Shown: positions 10,524-25,147 of the stretch, in pieces
Position numbering within the stretch: the first letter of the stretch is position 1
Layout of the letters: each line of letters begins with the position of its first letter
Assembly: GCA_029266945.1 (NCBI GenBank)
Contig: JARIED010000019.1
Location: 1 to 64,000, forward strand
Length of the DNA stretch: 64,000 nucleotides
Source: Slackia sp.
GTDB lineage: Bacteria > Actinomycetota > Coriobacteriia > Coriobacteriales > Eggerthellaceae
Direction of reading: 5' to 3'
Notes under the pieces: generated by a model
Told to the model about the DNA's origin: nothing
Database searches by the model: none
Seen by the model: only the letters and a program-made list of their open reading frames with translations
Made by a program: the position numbers and the translations under genes

Positions 10524-11300
10524 ATGCCCGAAGCACGCCGAGCGGCCTTGGCCGCCTGCACCGCAGCAGCCCTCCTTGCGGCCACGCCCATGCCGGCTCC
10601 GGCCGCCGATTCGTCGGGAAGCATGAGCATCGAAGCCGCGGCCGAAGCGCTGCGCAACGAGCTCGAACCCACCATGACAACCTTCGAAAAACTGCAGGAG
10701 CAGCAGGCGTCGCACCGCAATATCGACATCAGCAACGCGCGCGTGCAGGGCCTGCAAGACGTCATGTACGACGGCAATCCCGTACGCCCAACGATCACGC
10801 TCAAGCTGGACAAGAAAACCCTGGTCGAAGGCTCCGATTTCGACGTGGTGTTCAAAGGCGACATCGTGAATCCGGGCAACGTGTCGGTGACCATAGTGGG
10901 CAAAGGCTCCTATATAGGATCGATTGACGCCGGATTCTCCATCGTTCCGGGCGACCTGGCCTACGCGACCATCGACGTGATTCCCGACCAAGAAGAGACG
11001 GGCGAAGAACTGCAACCCGCCCCCACTGTGGAAATGGGTGGGAAAACCCTGGTCGAAGGGGTGGATTACACCGTGTCGTACGACGATAATCTGGAGAAGG
11101 GGACGGCGACGGTGGTAGTCGCCGGCATGGGAAACTGCACGGGGCAGCAGCATGCCACCTTCGAGGTTCTCGAAGCGCCTGACAAGCCGAAGTGCGGCGC
11201 CCTTGCCGCCGCACTTCCCTTCGTGGCAGGGCCCGCGATCGTGGCGGCCGTGGCCCTGGGCATCCTCGCTTTCACGCTGGCGCGGCGTAAGCATCGCTAA
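10524..11300 (+). CDS. Secreted Ig-like/MBG repeat protein with C-terminal TM anchor
   Basis: Signal peptide; repeats KKTLVEGSDFDVVFKG.../GKTLVEGVDYTVSYDDN...GTATVVVAGMGNCTG; GGAGG RBS. Confidence 0.8.
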   Translation: MPEARRAALAACTAAALLAATPMPAPAADSSGSMSIEAAAEALRNELEPTMTTFEKLQEQQASHRNIDISNARVQGLQDVMYDGNPVRPTITLKLDKKTLVEGSDFDVVFKGDIVNPGNVSVTIVGKGSYIGSIDAGFSIVPGDLAYATIDVIPDQEETGEELQPAPTVEMGGKTLVEGVDYTVSYDDNLEKGTATVVVAGMGNCTGQQHATFEVLEAPDKPKCGALAAALPFVAGPAIVAAVALGILAFTLARRKHR

Positions 11301-11359
11301 AAACGCAGACGAACGCACGCTTCGGCACGCTCCCCGTAGCGCCTCATGACGCAATGGGG

Positions 11360-11395
11360 AGCGGCCGTCGTCCGATCGGGCGACGGCCGCTTTTT
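11360..11395 (+). terminator. Rho-independent terminator
   Basis: AGCGGCCGTCG-10 nt-CGACGGCCGCT-TTTT. Confidence 0.85.
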
Positions 11396-11465
11396 CATGA
11401 AGCTGCATTGCGGAACAAAGGCCGGCTTGAAGCGCGGCGCGCAAGGCGCCGCCGGCTTTCGGCGC

Positions 11466-14114
11466 TTACGCCATTTCGGCTTCGTAGCCTTCCTCCACTA
11501 CGGCGGCCACGAGCGTCTCGTCGGCCACGTCGGCGTCGAGCGACACCACAGCGCGCTTCGCATCCAGGTCCACGTCGGCCGAAGCCACGCCTTCCACGGC
11601 TTCCAGGGCCTTTTTCACATGCGCCACGCAACGGACGCACATCATGCCTTCCACATGCAGGGTCTTTTCCATCAGAGATTCCTTTCCTTCGTATTCGCAC
11701 GCCGCGTCAAGCGGCCCTTTTCCTTCTCCGGCGGGCACATCTACTGCGATCACGCGCAGTTCGCCCGCGGACGCACCCGCCGCAGGCTGCGCGGCATCGG
11801 CCGTCTGGAAACGCGGGCGCCATCCACGCAAACGCAGTGCGTTGCCCACTACGCAGACCGAGCTTAAGCTCATAGCGGCCGCCGCGATCATGGGGTTCAG
11901 GTTCACGCCCGCCCACGAAAGCACGCCCGCAGCCACCGGGATGCACACCGCATTGTAGATAAGCGCCCAGAACAGGTTCTGCTTGATGATGCGCATAGTC
12001 GCACGCGACAGGCCGATGGCAGCGGGCACGTCCATCAGGTCGCTACGCATGAGCACCATATCGGCCGCATCCATGGCGATGTCGGTCCCCGCGCCGATGG
12101 CGATGCCCAAATCGGCGCGCGCCAGCGCCGGCGCGTCGTTGATGCCGTCGCCCACCATAGCCACGCGACCCTCGCCGCGGCGCGCAAGGTCGGCCACTTC
12201 GCGTTCTTTGTCGGCAGGAAGCACGCCCGCCACCACGCGGCCAACGCCGCAGGCGCGCTGCACCGCAGCCGCCGTGCGTTCGTTATCGCCCGTAAGCATG
12301 ACCGTGTCGATGCCCATGGCCGTCAGCTCGCGCACCGCCGCCGCACTGGTCGGCTTCACCGCGTCGGAAAGCGCAATCATGCCGATCGCACGGCCGTCTT
12401 GTGCCACGAATAGCGGCGTGGCGCCTTCGGCCGCTGCGGCTTCGGCATACGAAGAAAACGCCGACGCATCGATTTTCAAAGCATCCATCAGGCGCGCGTT
12501 GCCCACGGCGATGCGCGCCTTGCCTGCGCGCGCTTCGATGCCGCCGCCTTCGTGCTGGCGAAAATCGTCCGCCGCGGCGAACGGAACGCCGCGCTTGCGG
12601 GCGCACGCCACGACGGCCTGAGCTAACGGATGCTCGGAAGGCGCTTCGGCGCAGGCAGCCGCCGCAAGCACGTCGTTTGCGCACGCGGGGATTGCCGCGG
12701 CGATCGCCGTCGCCTCGGGCGCGCCCTGCGTAATCGTGCCGGTTTTGTCCAACACGACGGTCTTCACATCGTGCGCCGTCTGCAGCGCTTCGGCGGCTTT
12801 CGCCAAAATGCCCAGACGAGCACCGCGGCCCGTTCCCACCATGATCGCCGTGGGCGTTGCCAGGCCCAAAGCGCACGGACAGGAAATGACGAGCACCGAC
12901 ACGGCATGCGTCAAGGCCGCGGCCAGACCCGCGCCGGAAGCCAACCATACGACGAACGTGACCAGCGCGATCGCGATGACCGCGGGAACGAACACGCCGC
13001 TGATCTTGTCAGCCAGCTTCTCGATCGGCGCCTTGGAGCTCGTGGCCTCGTCCACCATACGCACGATGCCGGCGAGTACGGTGTCTTCGCCCACGTGTTC
13101 GGCGCGCATGACGAACCATCCCGACTTCACCACGGTAGCGCCCACTACGCGGTCGCCTTCGCGTTTGTCAGCAGGAACGCCCTCGCCCGTAACAGCCGAT
13201 TCGTCGACGCTTGCCACGCCCTCCGTCACCACGCCGTCCACTGGAACGCGTGCACCGGTTTTCACCACCACGAAATCGCCCGGTTGCACGTCGGCAAGGG
13301 GCACCTCCCGCTCGCCATCGGGCGTGCGCAGCAACGCCGTTTTCGGCGACAGGTCCATAAGCGAAGTCACAGCATCAGTGGTCTTGCCCTTCGCGCGGGC
13401 CTCGAAATACTTGCCCAGCGTAATCAGCGTGAGGATCATGGCCGCCGATTCGAAATACAAATCCATGGCCGCGGCATGGGCGGCCTCCATCTGCCCCGAA
13501 CCCAACGCGGATCCGACCCGATACAGGGCCGCCACGCCGTATATGGTGGAGGCTGCCGAACCCAGCGCAATCAGCGAATCCATATTCGGAGAGCCGTGAA
13601 CCAGGCTTTTGAACCCGTTGGAAAAGTACTTGAAATTGACGAACACGACGGGCAGAAGCAGCAGGAACTCGGTGAGCGCAAGCGACATGATGCCCGCATC
13701 GCCCATGAACGCCGCAGGAAGCGGCCAACCGAACATATGGCCCATAGCCAGGTAAAACAGAGGAACGGTGAACGCGATCGACACGATGAGCCTCGTGCGC
13801 ATGCGCTTCTTCTCGGCCGCGGCGCGCTCGCGCGGCGAAGGACCCTGGGGCTTTGCCGCGGGCGAAGCCGCCGCATCGGCCGCGGCACGCGCGGCGGCGC
13901 CGTAGCCCGCATGATCGACGGCCGCGCAGATCGCGGCGTTCGTGCGGGCGATTGCCGCGGGCGATTCGTCGGCGTAGGACACTTCCATACTGTTCTTCAA
14001 CAGGTTCACGGACACGTCGCTCACGCCGTCTACCGCGCGGGTCGCCTTGTCCACGCGGGCCGAGCAGGCTGCGCACGTCATTCCGGTGATATCGAATGTC
14101 TGCTTCATACGCAC
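11466..14114 (-). CDS. copA: Copper-translocating P-type ATPase with N- and C-terminal HMA domains
   Basis: [42 protein letters not shown]-terminal [14 protein letters not shown]. Confidence 0.95.
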   Translation of the reverse strand: MRMKQTFDITGMTCAACSARVDKATRAVDGVSDVSVNLLKNSMEVSYADESPAAIARTNAAICAAVDHAGYGAAARAAADAAASPAAKPQGPSPRERAAAEKKRMRTRLIVSIAFTVPLFYLAMGHMFGWPLPAAFMGDAGIMSLALTEFLLLLPVVFVNFKYFSNGFKSLVHGSPNMDSLIALGSAASTIYGVAALYRVGSALGSGQMEAAHAAAMDLYFESAAMILTLITLGKYFEARAKGKTTDAVTSLMDLSPKTALLRTPDGEREVPLADVQPGDFVVVKTGARVPVDGVVTEGVASVDESAVTGEGVPADKREGDRVVGATVVKSGWFVMRAEHVGEDTVLAGIVRMVDEATSSKAPIEKLADKISGVFVPAVIAIALVTFVVWLASGAGLAAALTHAVSVLVISCPCALGLATPTAIMVGTGRGARLGILAKAAEALQTAHDVKTVVLDKTGTITQGAPEATAIAAAIPACANDVLAAAACAEAPSEHPLAQAVVACARKRGVPFAAADDFRQHEGGGIEARAGKARIAVGNARLMDALKIDASAFSSYAEAAAAEGATPLFVAQDGRAIGMIALSDAVKPTSAAAVRELTAMGIDTVMLTGDNERTAAAVQRACGVGRVVAGVLPADKEREVADLARRGEGRVAMVGDGINDAPALARADLGIAIGAGTDIAMDAADMVLMRSDLMDVPAAIGLSRATMRIIKQNLFWALIYNAVCIPVAAGVLSWAGVNLNPMIAAAAMSLSSVCVVGNALRLRGWRPRFQTADAAQPAAGASAGELRVIAVDVPAGEGKGPLDAACEYEGKESLMEKTLHVEGMMCVRCVAHVKKALEAVEGVASADVDLDAKRAVVSLDADVADETLVAAVVEEGYEAEMA

Positions 14115-14117
14115 CGC

Positions 14118-14753
14118 CTACATGAACTTCTTGATCAGCTTCATGGCCTCGTCGACCACTTCCACGTTGCCTTCGCGAATCTGCTCCACCACGCAGGTTT
14201 CCATGTGGTCTTGCAGGATGATTTCGGAAACGCGATGCACCGCCGCTTCGGAGGCGGCCAGCTGGATCAGCACGTCGCCGCAGTAGCGGTTGCTCTCTAC
14301 CATGCTTTTGATTCCGTTGAGCTGGCCGATCACGCGGTTCAGGCGCTTTTGCACATCGGCCTGAAGCGCCGCAGTGCGCTCGGTTTGCTTCTGTCGGCAC
14401 GCGCAGCACGACCCCGTTGCCGCCGCCGCATCCGACGCGGGGCACGCAGCATCGGCGCCGAGGCCTTCGACATCGGAGCCGACGGCCGCAGGCGTATCGC
14501 CGCGATCGACGGCGCCCTGGGCCGCGTCGACGTTCTGCACGCCTGCGGCACGGCAAGCGGCATCTTCCTGTTTCGTTTCAGCAGCCGACTCAACCGCGCA
14601 GGATGCCGCGCTTGGCATCGCTTCCACATCGAGCGGCTCTGCCGCCGCCCGCGCGCCCGCGTCGGCCGGCTCGGACGCCATCGAAGCCGCCGATTCTCGA
14701 ACCGCTGCTTTGGCCGCGGCCTTCGCCGCCTTCTTCTTCGTCTTCTTACCCAT
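14118..14753 (-). CDS. csoR: CsoR/FrmR (DUF156)-family metal-sensitive repressor with long N-terminal extension
   Basis: DVQKRLNRVIGQLNGIKSMVESNRYCGDVLIQLAASEAAVHRVSEIILQDHMETCV. Confidence 0.9.
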   Translation of the reverse strand: MGKKTKKKAAKAAAKAAVRESAASMASEPADAGARAAAEPLDVEAMPSAASCAVESAAETKQEDAACRAAGVQNVDAAQGAVDRGDTPAAVGSDVEGLGADAACPASDAAAATGSCCACRQKQTERTAALQADVQKRLNRVIGQLNGIKSMVESNRYCGDVLIQLAASEAAVHRVSEIILQDHMETCVVEQIREGNVEVVDEAMKLIKKFM

Positions 14754-14855
14754 GGCTGGCTCGCTCCTATCGTTTCGAACGCTTCAAGGCGCGCATCGCC
14801 CGACACGCGACCCCTTCCCAAAACGTCCGATATCGTTACATTACACCATGACTAT

Positions 14856-14872
14856 ATACCCCCTAGAGGTAT
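14856..14872. promoter_or_regulatory. Candidate CsoR operator
   Basis: ATACC-CCCTAGA-GGTAT upstream of csoR; resembles CsoR pseudo-palindromes. Confidence 0.6.
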
Positions 14873-15045
14873 GCAAACGCAACAATTCCGCCCATCAACC
14901 CGCACAAAACTCCGAATAGACGACCGCCCGGCCGCGCCGCGCATCTTGACCTGAATGCCGCCGGAATGCCCGCGCTCTCGCGCCGGGAATCGGCAAGGCG
15001 AATACGTCACAATCGAAGATGCAGAAATCTGCGCGCAGTAATCGT

Positions 15046-15074
15046 TTGATGAAAACGTTACACAGTGTTATATT
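15046..15074 (+). promoter_or_regulatory. Sigma70-type promoter for hicAB
   Basis: TTGATG-N17-TATATT; imperfect palindrome GTTACAC-A-GTGTTAT in the spacer. Confidence 0.6.
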
Positions 15075-15096
15075 TAATTCGTCTAAGGAGGGCACA

Positions 15097-15288
15097 ATGC
15101 CGATGCGATATCGAGATGCCGTCCGATACATCCTCGACAGAGGCGGCATGTTCGTTCGCCACGGACGCGAACATGACACGTTCGCCATGCCATGGGGCAC
15201 GAAGATTCGCGTTCCCAGACACCGAGGCGGTCTTTCGAGGGGAGTCGAAGACGACATCAAGAAAAGGGCCGACGGAATCAAGCAATAA
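15097..15288 (+). CDS. hicA: HicA-like mRNA interferase toxin
   Basis: MPMRYRDAVRYILDRGGMFVRHGREHDTFAMPWG...; small protein preceding hicB, AAGGAGG RBS. Confidence 0.75.
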   Translation: MPMRYRDAVRYILDRGGMFVRHGREHDTFAMPWGTKIRVPRHRGGLSRGVEDDIKKRADGIKQ

Positions 15289-15322
15289 TCTCGCTTGCCC
15301 GAGCCAGGCGGACGGAGGAGCA

Positions 15323-15784
15323 ATGGAGCGTTACCTATACGAAGCGGTGTTCACGCCGTTCGAGGGCGGCTACGAAGTCGAGTTTCCCGAGCTGGGGCTG
15401 TTCACGCAGGGATACAGCCTGTCGGATGCCGCATACATGGCGCAAGACATCCTGACCATGGAAATCGCCGACCGCCTCGAAGCCGGAGAGAACGTGCCCG
15501 CAGTAGGCACGTTCGGGGCGGCGCGTCCGGAAGGCGGAGCGGTCATCGGCATCATGGCGCTCGCCGAGGCCGGCTGCTGCGACGTGGCCACGATGACGGT
15601 CGACGAAGCTGCCGACGTGCTCGACGTAAGCAGGGCGCGCATCCATGCGCTCATCAGAGACGGCGCGCTGCGCGCCACGAAAACCGGCAACATGCGCCTG
15701 GTCGATGCGGGCGATGTGATGGCGCGGTTCAACAGCCCCCGCCACCCCGGCAGGCCGCGCAAGACCGACGCGGTCGAAGGATAG
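15323..15784 (+). CDS. hicB: HicB-like antitoxin with excisionase-type HTH and GRP-containing basic tail
   Basis: YEAVFTPFEGGYEVEFPELGLFTQGYSLSDAAYMAQDIL; MTVDEAADVLDVSRARIHALIRDGAL HTH; PRHPGRPRK tail. Confidence 0.8.
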   Translation: MERYLYEAVFTPFEGGYEVEFPELGLFTQGYSLSDAAYMAQDILTMEIADRLEAGENVPAVGTFGAARPEGGAVIGIMALAEAGCCDVATMTVDEAADVLDVSRARIHALIRDGALRATKTGNMRLVDAGDVMARFNSPRHPGRPRKTDAVEG

Positions 15785-15820
15785 CGGCCCGTCAGCCACG
15801 AGCGTCTTCGCGCCCATCGA

Positions 15821-15858
15821 AAAACGAGGCGGCTCGCTTGCGCGAGTCGCCTCGTTTC
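15821..15858 (-). terminator. Terminator of dnaK-clpB operon
   Basis: 15-bp stem AAACGAGGCGGCTCG/CGAGTCGCCTCGTTT with T run on minus strand. Confidence 0.85.
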
Positions 15859-15875
15859 GTTTTCTATGACAGCCC

Positions 15876-18599
<2,724 letters not shown>

Positions 18600-18630
18600 G
18601 GTTGCCTCCTTCTTGGAAGGTCGGATAGGT

Positions 18631-19017
18631 CTAATCGTCGATGCGGCGGATGCCCAGGCTCTGGGGCTCGGGCAGCATGAGCGCCGTCACGTTGGCGCGC
18701 GTTTCCAGCTCGTGGACGCGATCGGCCAGGCGGCGCACCTTCTTGTGCAGGTCGTCGATCTCTTCGTCGCGCTCTTCCAGGCGGCCCTTCAGGTCGAGGA
18801 TGCGGATGACGCCCGCCAGGTTGATGCCCTCGCTGGTCAGTTCGTTGATCAGCTCGAGGCGGTCGATGTCGGCCTGCGAATACATGCGCGTGTTACCGCG
18901 CGTGCGCTGGGGCGTGACCAGGCCTTTCTGCTCGTAGATGCGCAGGGTCTGGGGGTGCACGCCCGCCAGTTCGGCGGCCACACCGATCATGTACAGGGGC
19001 CTGTTCCTATCGGTCAT
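18631..19017 (-). CDS. hspR: MerR-family heat-shock repressor HspR
   Basis: PLYMIGVAAELAGVHPQTLRIYEQKGLVTPQRTRGNTRMYSQADIDRL; between dnaJ and clpB. Confidence 0.9.
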   Translation of the reverse strand: MTDRNRPLYMIGVAAELAGVHPQTLRIYEQKGLVTPQRTRGNTRMYSQADIDRLELINELTSEGINLAGVIRILDLKGRLEERDEEIDDLHKKVRRLADRVHELETRANVTALMLPEPQSLGIRRIDD

Positions 19018-19029
19018 GTGCCGTCCTCC

Positions 19030-20001
19030 TTACAGCGCCAGCGACGCGCGGACGTCGTTACCCGACGCCTCGGTGGCCGCCTGGAAATCTTCCATCGCCT
19101 TTTTCTGCTCGGGCGTCATGGAAGCGGGAATGTCCACGTGCAGCGTGATGTTCAAGGCGCCGTTGCCGCCGCCTTTGAGCTGCGGCGCGCCCTTGCCGGC
19201 GACGCGCAGCTTGGTGCCTTCCTGGGAACCCGCCGGCACCTTGATGCGGATCTTAGTTCCGTCGGGCGCGGGCACCACGACGCTTGCGCCCAGAGCGGCT
19301 TCGGCCACGGTGACCGGCACCGTCATGAGCACGTCGGCGCCCGAGCGCTCGAACACGGGGTGCTCGGAGATGCGCGTGGTGACCAGCAGGTCGCCGTTGG
19401 CGCCGCCGTTGGCGCCCGCGGCGCCCTTGCCGCGGAAGCGCACGCGGCCGCCGTCCACCGCGCCTGCGGGAACCTTCACGTCGAACGTTTCAGCGGCCGT
19501 GGAACCCGGCACCTTCACGCTGACCTTCTTCGTGCAGCCGTTGAACGCCTCGTCGAAACTCACGTGCAGCGTCACGTTCATATCGCGGCCCTGCTGGGGA
19601 CGGGCGGCGTACTGCCCGCCGAAGCCCGAACCCGAGAATCCGGCGCCGCCGAAGATGTCGCCGATATCCCAATTGCTGCCGAAGGCGCCTTCGCCGCGGC
19701 GGATGCTTTCCAGGATGTCGGCCCAGCTGCTGGCCCCCGCGAACGGGTTCTGGCCCGCCGCGCCGCCCCACCCGTAGGGGATGCTGCGCTCGTCGGCCGT
19801 GCCGTACTGGTCGTAAAGCTTGCGCTTCTTCTCGTCGCCGAGCACTTCGTAGGCTTCGTTGATTTCTTTGAACTTGGCCTCGTCACCTCCGGCGTCGGGG
19901 TGATGCGTGCGCGCAAGCTTGCGGTACGCTTTCTTTATCTCCTCGGCGGTGGCGGTTTTAGACACGCCAAGGGTCTTGTAATAGTCCGGTGTTGCCGCCA
20001 T
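19030..20001 (-). CDS. dnaJ: DnaJ/CbpA-type co-chaperone
   Basis: J domain [34 protein letters not shown]...; C-terminal substrate domains, no zinc-finger motif. Confidence 0.93.
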   Translation of the reverse strand: MAATPDYYKTLGVSKTATAEEIKKAYRKLARTHHPDAGGDEAKFKEINEAYEVLGDEKKRKLYDQYGTADERSIPYGWGGAAGQNPFAGASSWADILESIRRGEGAFGSNWDIGDIFGGAGFSGSGFGGQYAARPQQGRDMNVTLHVSFDEAFNGCTKKVSVKVPGSTAAETFDVKVPAGAVDGGRVRFRGKGAAGANGGANGDLLVTTRISEHPVFERSGADVLMTVPVTVAEAALGASVVVPAPDGTKIRIKVPAGSQEGTKLRVAGKGAPQLKGGGNGALNITLHVDIPASMTPEQKKAMEDFQAATEASGNDVRASLAL

Positions 20002-20114
20002 GTCCTGCCACCTTCCTTTCGTTTCGTTCGCATTCCGTTGCGATCGCGTCACCGCGTCGTCAACGGGTGCTTTCTACAACGAAGGCGGACTTCGCGCCCG
20101 CCTTCGAAACCATA

Positions 20115-20774
20115 TTATTCTTCTTCCGCCTCACGCTTGGGGCCGCCGGAGAAAATGGCGACCATAGCGGGACGAAGCACCTTCTTGCCGAGGCGATAGC
20201 CCTTCTGATACACCTGCGCGACCGTTTCGTCGGGCACGCTTTCGTCCGGAACCGTGGCGACGGCCTGATGCTCGAGGGCGTCGAACCGCTCGCCGGCGGG
20301 GTCGATCGCCTCCAGACCGTGCTTGCCGAACACCTGGCACACCTTGGTGCTGATAGCCTTCACGCCGTCAAGCAGGCCTTCTTCGCCGTTCTGCTCGGCA
20401 TGCGCGATCGCACGCTCGAAATCGTCGAGCACGGGAAGCACGTCTTCCATGATCTTCTCGGCGGCGCGCACCTTCATGTCGGCGGCTTCTTCGGCCGTGC
20501 GCTTGCGATAGTTGTCCCACTCGGCCTGCAGGCGCAGGTAGCGGTCCTTCATCGCGGCGGCTTCGGCTTCGGCCTTGGCCAGACGCTCGGCTTCGGCCAC
20601 CACGGCCTCGGCTTCGGCGGCGATGTCGTCGGCCTCGCCCTCGGCCGGGCCGGCGACCGCCTCTTCGGCGGCCTCGGTCACGGCTTCGGCTTCGGCGTTC
20701 TCGTCGCCTTCGCAATCCTCGATGGGAATCTCGCGAGCTTCGCGCTCGTCGGCGTTCTTCTCGTCGGCAGCCAT
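20115..20774 (-). CDS. grpE: Nucleotide exchange factor GrpE
   Basis: DRYLRLQAEWDNYRKRTAEE...VLPVLDDFERAIAHA... Confidence 0.95.
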   Translation of the reverse strand: MAADEKNADEREAREIPIEDCEGDENAEAEAVTEAAEEAVAGPAEGEADDIAAEAEAVVAEAERLAKAEAEAAAMKDRYLRLQAEWDNYRKRTAEEAADMKVRAAEKIMEDVLPVLDDFERAIAHAEQNGEEGLLDGVKAISTKVCQVFGKHGLEAIDPAGERFDALEHQAVATVPDESVPDETVAQVYQKGYRLGKKVLRPAMVAIFSGGPKREAEEE

Positions 20775-20776
20775 GA

Positions 20777-22690
<1,914 letters not shown>

Positions 22691-22845
22691 ATGTATCAGT
22701 CCTCTCTTTTGTGCGAAGGCCGCTTGCACGGCGATCGCGGGGCGGTTTCCCGCCGACTGTTATTACCTCGTTCGTGCGCCGGGCGACGCCCGGCTCGATG
22801 CCACGGGGCCCGCCGCTTTCACGGCCGCCCGTTCGGTATGTCTGC

Positions 22846-22874
22846 AATATAAAATCTCAGTGTTCAATTGTCAA
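22846..22874 (-). promoter_or_regulatory. Promoter of dnaK operon
   Basis: Minus strand TTGACA-N17-TATATT. Confidence 0.75.
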
Positions 22875-22935
22875 CTTATCTCACAAGTTATTCCGCATGT
22901 TACCTAAACGTCATGTTCGGCGGTTATCTTCTGCT

Positions 22936-24290
22936 CATGACATGCGATTTTTGACTCCCGCAGAGCGGAAGACAACCCGCAAACGGAACGTGCTCTCACA
23001 TCTCGCACGCAACGGATACGGACTGTTCGTCATTACGCAAGACATCGTCGGCAAAAACGCCTTTCGCAAACGCCTCCATTCGATCGACCGAGTCATCGCA
23101 CACAAAACGCTTGACCCCGACCGCACAGGCTCCGCAAGAAACCGCTTCGATACGGCGACTCTACGCCATCGCGCCGTACGGGATTTTGGCGCACACGAGG
23201 ACTCTGACGGCCTTGTCGGCCAGCTGCTCAAAGCAGCACCCAGACCAGGCCCCATCGCCTAAGTCGCCCTGGCCGCTATCCTGTAACGGCCCTGAAACCG
23301 TCTGCATGCTCCGAGCCATGGACCGAGCGAATGCGACCCATGTGGCGATCGTTTTTCGACCCGCGTCCTCCGCTGCCCCTTCCCACGAATCGGTGCCGTT
23401 TCCCCAAATGATTCCGCCGCGACTGCATCCGACGAAACCGCCGACAACGTCTGAATTACGCACCAAGACCGCACTGCTGCCAATAGAGCCTTGGGGCGCA
23501 AAACAAATGAATTCGATGCCCGCATCGAACAAAAGACGCTTAATTTCCGCGCCGAGCGCGAGGCCCGCGAACGCACCACCAAACGACGATGCGCGAACGG
23601 CAAGGTGATCCGCAGAAACAGCGCGGCCATCGATGTCGGCTTGGTTCGCAAAGCAGCCAATATGGCGATCGCCACCAGCGCCGATAATGCTTCCGTGAAC
23701 TTCAATTCATAAACATGGCACCTGAAAGAATCGGCGCAAGATACCCGACGGACATGAGCCCTCCGAAAACGAGCCCGATTTCAAAAGGATGACGATAGGG
23801 CCGCCCAAACTTACGTCGAGAATGACATTCAGAGTGTCCGACAGAAATCCACGGCACTACCTGACCCCTCCAGCGCATTCGTCCGGATCATCCCAGATAT
23901 CATCAATCGGCACGGTATTCGCATCGGAACAAACGACCCGATCGCCAGAGCAGTCAGCAGAGAAACGTCGAGCACATCGTCCGAAAAAAGCGCAGCGCCG
24001 CACTTCCGGCAACAAAGCCGATTGCGACCTAGAAGTAGAAGACAAAATCCGTCCGAACATCGCTTTCCCAGATGCCCATGAGGTTGTCTCGCTCCAAAAG
24101 CTCCACTAAAGAAGCCTCTTCTACCGCAGAACTGTCGACATATGCCCCACAACTTACGGGATACCGATCCAACGCCAACGGGAAGATCAACGCCGTTGCT
24201 TTTTGCATGTTCGCTCTTTTGCGCCTTTCATCAACACAAAAGCACAATCTAACCCATGGAACGACACAGAGCCGCCATTAGCCCACAACT
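22936..24290. pseudogene. Decayed/unassigned region with broken coding-like fragments
   Basis: No intact recognisable ORF; minus-frame fragments GLVFGGLMSVGYLAPILSGAMFMN and DHLAVRASSFGGAFAGLALGAEIKRLLFDAGIEFICFAPQGSIGS, with an in-frame TAG at ~23161. Confidence 0.4.
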
Positions 24291-24298
24291 AATATAAA

Positions 24299-25018
24299 TT
24301 AGTTCGCATCAAAGGCCTGATCGATCCATTTATCGAACGCCCCGAAGCGTGCTTCGACCGAATCGACGAATACCTTCAGATACTCTTCGCGCGCCTCGAA
24401 CATGGCGGCCAACACCTCAACGGCGTCCGGCGGCATAAGGCCCGCATAATGCGCCAGGTCGCGCTTATTCATTTCGGCATTGCATTCATTGGTTAGCAGA
24501 TAATCGGCCATGACGGCTTCGCCCGACACGCCGCAGGCAAGCTGCGCGCTGGCGCACACCACGCCCACGCGGTCTTTTCCGTTGGCGCAATGCACCAATG
24601 CAGGTTTGCCGTCGGACAGAATGGCCGCCACGATATCGCGGACCGCAGCCTGATGGTCGGCCATGACGCCATACAAGAACAGCATGCGGTCGCCCGGCTT
24701 CCCGTAGGCGGCCTTCACATGACGCGACTTGGTTTCTTGCGTGCGCGCGGCATCGTCCTGCAAATCGACCGGGCAGATTCGCACGTCGAACGCCTCGCGC
24801 ACAATAGCAGGCTCGGGGTTCGCCATGCGCTCCGTTTCCTTGCGAAGGTCATATACCGTTTCGATGCCAAGGGCCTTCAGCCCCGCCACGTCATCGGCCG
24901 TCGCATCGCTCAGCGCACGCGAGCGAAACAGCGTAGGACGTCCTTCGCAGCCGTCAAGGCCGGCGCACGAGCGCAGACCGAATTTTTCACGCAGAACGGC
25001 GGGGGCGTCCACCACCAT
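24299..25018 (-). CDS. Tyrosine-protein phosphatase (PTP-like)
   Basis: Active-site loop HCANGKDRVG; TLFRSRALSDATADD; AGGTGA RBS before MVVDAP. Confidence 0.85.
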   Translation of the reverse strand: MVVDAPAVLREKFGLRSCAGLDGCEGRPTLFRSRALSDATADDVAGLKALGIETVYDLRKETERMANPEPAIVREAFDVRICPVDLQDDAARTQETKSRHVKAAYGKPGDRMLFLYGVMADHQAAVRDIVAAILSDGKPALVHCANGKDRVGVVCASAQLACGVSGEAVMADYLLTNECNAEMNKRDLAHYAGLMPPDAVEVLAAMFEAREEYLKVFVDSVEARFGAFDKWIDQAFDAN

Positions 25019-25147
25019 GGCATTCACCTGACTTTCGACGGATATTCGCAATGCATGTACAAACCGCCTAGCCAGGCGGATATTCAAACCGGAATCGCGG
25101 CTTGCAAACAGCCGTCGGAAAACGCCGAAGCGACGGTGCGCGAAACG

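Noticed and set aside
12630-14954. 774-aa plus-strand ORF opposite copA/csoR
   Set aside because: Shadow ORF, low-complexity His/Arg-rich.
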